A stretch of DNA of 6,189 nucleotides from an uncultured Pelolinea sp. (GTDB lineage Bacteria; Chloroflexota; Anaerolineae; Anaerolineales; Anaerolineaceae): NCBI GenBank assembly GCA_937902055.1, contig CALGUJ010000220.1, positions 1 to 6,189 of the forward strand. The letters run 5' to 3'. Below are positions 3,902 to 6,189 of this stretch, in pieces. Position 1 is the first letter of the stretch. Every line of letters begins with the position of its first letter. A program made the position numbers and the translations under genes. The notes beneath the pieces are model-generated. The model did no database searches. It saw only the letters and a list, made by a program, of their open reading frames with translations, and was not told the DNA's origin.

Positions 3902-6189
3902 TTAAAAATTCAGTTTTGTTTGCATCATCTCTATAAATGCTGAATCTATGCGAACTTCATCCAGAATTGAATACCTTCTGCCAAAATTCTTTTGATACCA
4001 ATTCAAGGTCCCGAGCACATTGATGAATTCTTCTCTGGTTAACCCAATATCTCTGGGTTGCCACAGGATACCTGTCCGATGGTAGATATTCCGCAGATAT
4101 TCCGGATCGTTATTTTGAAGCGCCGCCAATACATAGGCTCCCAAAGCAACTAATTCACCGTGCAGGAATTTTTTGCCGGTTTGGAATTCGGCATTGTAAG
4201 CAAAAGTATGGTCGGAGGCTTCCTGCGGGCGGCTGCTGCCGAACTTGCGGCAGATGATGCTGATGTCCTCGAACGCATTCATGATCAGGCGGATGCCGTC
4301 GTCATTCATCGCTTCGATATCCGCGGCACCGCCTTCAATTTTCCTGAGCCATACATGCATTTCACGAACAGCGTTCTCATCATAATCCTCGCCCGTATGG
4401 TCGTGCGAAAGTTTCCAGTCGAACAAGGCTACATGAGAGCACAGGATATCGCCCACACCGGAGCGGTTCAGCCGTTTGGGGGCACCGCGGATGACCGGAT
4501 AATCCACGTAAACGTCGCGGGGAACCACGTAACCGATATAGGTGACGTGTCCGCCCGACCGGGCGGCAATGCTCTTGGTAACGGAAGCATCCACGGAGGT
4601 GATGGTCGGTACGACATCCACGGGGATGCGGCGTTTCCAGGCCACGAATTTGGCGCCGTCGGTGGCCATCCCGCCGCCCACACCGACCACCAGATCGATC
4701 TCTGGCAGGCTGCGTTCGATGGCCTCCAGCGCGTACCAGTCCAGCTCGTCCACGTAAACCACAACTTCGGGATCGCGCGGGAAGCGCTGGCGGATGTTCA
4801 CCCAGGGGATTTCCATGGTGATCACTGCATATCTTTTTTCACGCAGCGGCATGCTCTCGATGGCTTTTTCACCATAATGCAGGGTTGGAACGGCAAATCC
4901 CAGTTTCCCTTCCCCACAATATGCCTCGGCCGCTGGTTTTTCACTCACGATCATTTTAAAACCGGGCTGCGCTTCTTCCGGCCAGACTTCACCCATAATG
5001 CCGCGCACCTGGTTGAAATCCTTCACCAGCAGGTTGGATTGCAGCGCCCGCAGAGCTTTGCTGCGGTCTTTCTCCACGATCGCTTCGACTGCCAGCATCT
5101 CATAGGCGCAGTTCCGCATGATCATGCCCTGGATATCTTCAGGGATGTGCGCCGGAATACGCGGCCGGCCGATCTTTCCGCCGGAAATGGCTACCGGCGC
5201 TTCAATGACAGCCGACCTGGGCAGCCAGGAGATGGAATCTTCATTGCCAACGCTCAATATCAGGTCGCTTTCACGCTGCTCAGCCAGGGCAAGAAATGTG
5301 GGAACGACAATCTTGTCATACCAACCCGCCCCGCGTTGCTGCAGGAAATCCAGCGGCTGTCCTTCGGACCAGCGGTCCATGGCGCTCTCGAGCTGGGCAA
5401 ATACCTCGATCAACTGCTCCGCGCGCGGTTTTCGCCCCTCGGTCATCGCCAGCATGCGATCGGGATGGAAATAATATTTTAGGTAAGGCGCCGGTATGGC
5501 GCGTAAGGCAGTAACGATCTCGGGGTCCACGCCCAGGTTCGCCATGCGTTCCAACTGGCTGAAAACCGAGTCAAGGCGGGATCGCCCATCGACAGCCAGG
5601 TCAAACAGCCACCCGAAATGGTGCATGCCGAACCAGGAAACCTGGGATTTATCCAATGGCAGGCCTAACGCGTTCGATACCATCCGGCAGGTGCTCACAG
5701 GGGTATCGCAGGTGCCGACGACTTTCACGGAGGTGTAGCGTGTAACTGCGTATTGGATCAGGCTGCTGGGGTTCATCAGGTTCAACATGACCGCTTGCGG
5801 TGCATATTTTTCAATGGTTTTGCAATAATCGAGAACCACAGGAATGCCGCGCAGCGCATTGGAGAAACCTCCCGGGCCCACGGTCTCTTCGCCGGGAATC
5901 CCATATTTTCGCGGGAAAGTTTCATCAAGCAGGCGCGCATTCAAACCGCCAACACGGATCTGGTTCAATATAAAAGCAGCACCCTCGATTGCTTCACGCA
6001 TATCGAGGGTGGCTGCTATTGAGAGGTCCAGATCAGGAAATTGGCAGACAATTTTCTCCGAGATTTTCTTGACCATCGCCAGGCGTTGGGAATCTCTGCC
6101 ATGCAGGCAGATTTGGTAAGAACCCCGCGCGTTTTGCCGGCCCATGCTCTCGAACAGCATGGGGGTTGCCAACGCGCTGCCGCCCAGGA
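3902..6189 (-). CDS. Fusion of GH4 (GlvA-like) glycosidase and glycerol-1-phosphate dehydrogenase/AraM-like domain, 5' end cut
   Basis: The frame stays open to the right edge; the edge codons read LGGSALATP, the dinucleotide loop that opens GH4 enzymes, so only a few codons are missing. Residues below count from the codon at 6172-6170. GH4 domain, about 1-400: EETVGPGG (95-102), MNPSSL (133-138, NP motif), CDTP (155-158), HHFGW (184-188), YLKYYFHPD (230-238), RGAGWY (280-285), VGNEDSISWLP (308-318). Cys155 and His185 fit the divalent-metal site; Asp156 and Tyr285 fit the acid and base of GlvA-type 6-phospho-alpha-glucosidases, whose motif is CDMP. GH4 enzymes use NAD+ and a metal for redox-elimination cleavage. 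Second domain, about 424-756: entry FAVPTLHYGEKA, NAD loop GVGGGMATD (497-505), VPTITSVDAS (521-530), then Asp575 (GVGD), His655 (SDH) and His671 (LHGE) as metal ligands. ALFDWKL and GSSRPQEASDH favour the AraM/glycerol-1-phosphate dehydrogenase branch. The linker (about 397-424) has no stop and no clear internal start. Probably cytoplasmic; exact substrates unknown. Confidence 0.85.
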   Translation of the reverse strand, partial: LGGSALATPMLFESMGRQNARGSYQICLHGRDSQRLAMVKKISEKIVCQFPDLDLSIAATLDMREAIEGAAFILNQIRVGGLNARLLDETFPRKYGIPGEETVGPGGFSNALRGIPVVLDYCKTIEKYAPQAVMLNLMNPSSLIQYAVTRYTSVKVVGTCDTPVSTCRMVSNALGLPLDKSQVSWFGMHHFGWLFDLAVDGRSRLDSVFSQLERMANLGVDPEIVTALRAIPAPYLKYYFHPDRMLAMTEGRKPRAEQLIEVFAQLESAMDRWSEGQPLDFLQQRGAGWYDKIVVPTFLALAEQRESDLILSVGNEDSISWLPRSAVIEAPVAISGGKIGRPRIPAHIPEDIQGMIMRNCAYEMLAVEAIVEKDRSKALRALQSNLLVKDFNQVRGIMGEVWPEEAQPGFKMIVSEKPAAEAYCGEGKLGFAVPTLHYGEKAIESMPLREKRYAVITMEIPWVNIRQRFPRDPEVVVYVDELDWYALEAIERSLPEIDLVVGVGGGMATDGAKFVAWKRRIPVDVVPTITSVDASVTKSIAARSGGHVTYIGYVVPRDVYVDYPVIRGAPKRLNRSGVGDILCSHVALFDWKLSHDHTGEDYDENAVREMHVWLRKIEGGAADIEAMNDDGIRLIMNAFEDISIICRKFGSSRPQEASDHTFAYNAEFQTGKKFLHGELVALGAYVLAALQNNDPEYLRNIYHRTGILWQPRDIGLTREEFINVLGTLNWYQKNFGRRYSILDEVRIDSAFIEMMQTKLNF

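Noticed and set aside
4898..4984. The junction of the GH4 and dehydrogenase domains as a hidden gene boundary, with an internal start at Met407.
   Set aside because: The frame is continuous, there is no stop, and no SD lies at normal distance before the ATG; a true fusion is simpler.
4160..5482. A 440-codon open frame on the plus strand opposite the hydrolase-dehydrogenase gene.
   Set aside because: It lies wholly antisense to a gene with clear family motifs, shows no recognisable domain, and is best explained as a frame left open by the codon use of the real gene.

Overview
The window holds five genes, all on the minus strand, reading from the right end to the left. Both ends are cut: the right-hand gene lacks its first codons and the left-hand gene shows only its first 22. 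The layout looks like one carbohydrate-related operon around an energy-coupling factor (ECF) importer. The organism is a bacterium with roughly balanced base composition and strong Shine-Dalgarno (SD) sites. An anaerobic lineage such as Chloroflexota or Firmicutes would fit the gene content, but this is only a guess; no rRNA or other marker is present.

Right to left: (1) 6189-3902, a two-domain enzyme. Its N-terminal half is a glycoside hydrolase family 4 (GH4) protein of the 6-phospho-alpha-glucosidase (GlvA-like) type. Its C-terminal half is a glycerol-1-phosphate dehydrogenase/AraM-like member of the iron-alcohol-dehydrogenase/dehydroquinate-synthase superfamily. (2) 3901-3742, an AT-rich leader with phased A-tracts, a 14-bp direct repeat, an 8-bp inverted repeat and an unused perfect SD sequence. 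(3) 3741-2905, a tryptophan-rich polytopic membrane protein, the probable substrate-binding S component. (4) 2904-2695, a spacer with a long imperfect hairpin. (5) 2694-937, a fused double ECF ATPase whose two ATP sites have diverged. (6) 924-76, the EcfT transmembrane coupling protein. (7) 67-1, the start of an FGGY-family carbohydrate kinase.

The ATPase, EcfT and kinase genes are 12 and 8 nt apart, with each ribosome site touching the preceding stop codon, so they are probably translationally coupled. Together the genes suggest uptake of a small carbohydrate or polyol glycoside through an ECF importer, NAD-dependent cleavage by GH4, oxidation or reduction of a product by the fused dehydrogenase, and phosphorylation by the kinase. 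Well-studied ECF transporters carry mostly vitamins and metal ions, so a sugar-dedicated one with a fused GH4-dehydrogenase would be unusual. The substrate cannot be read from the sequence.
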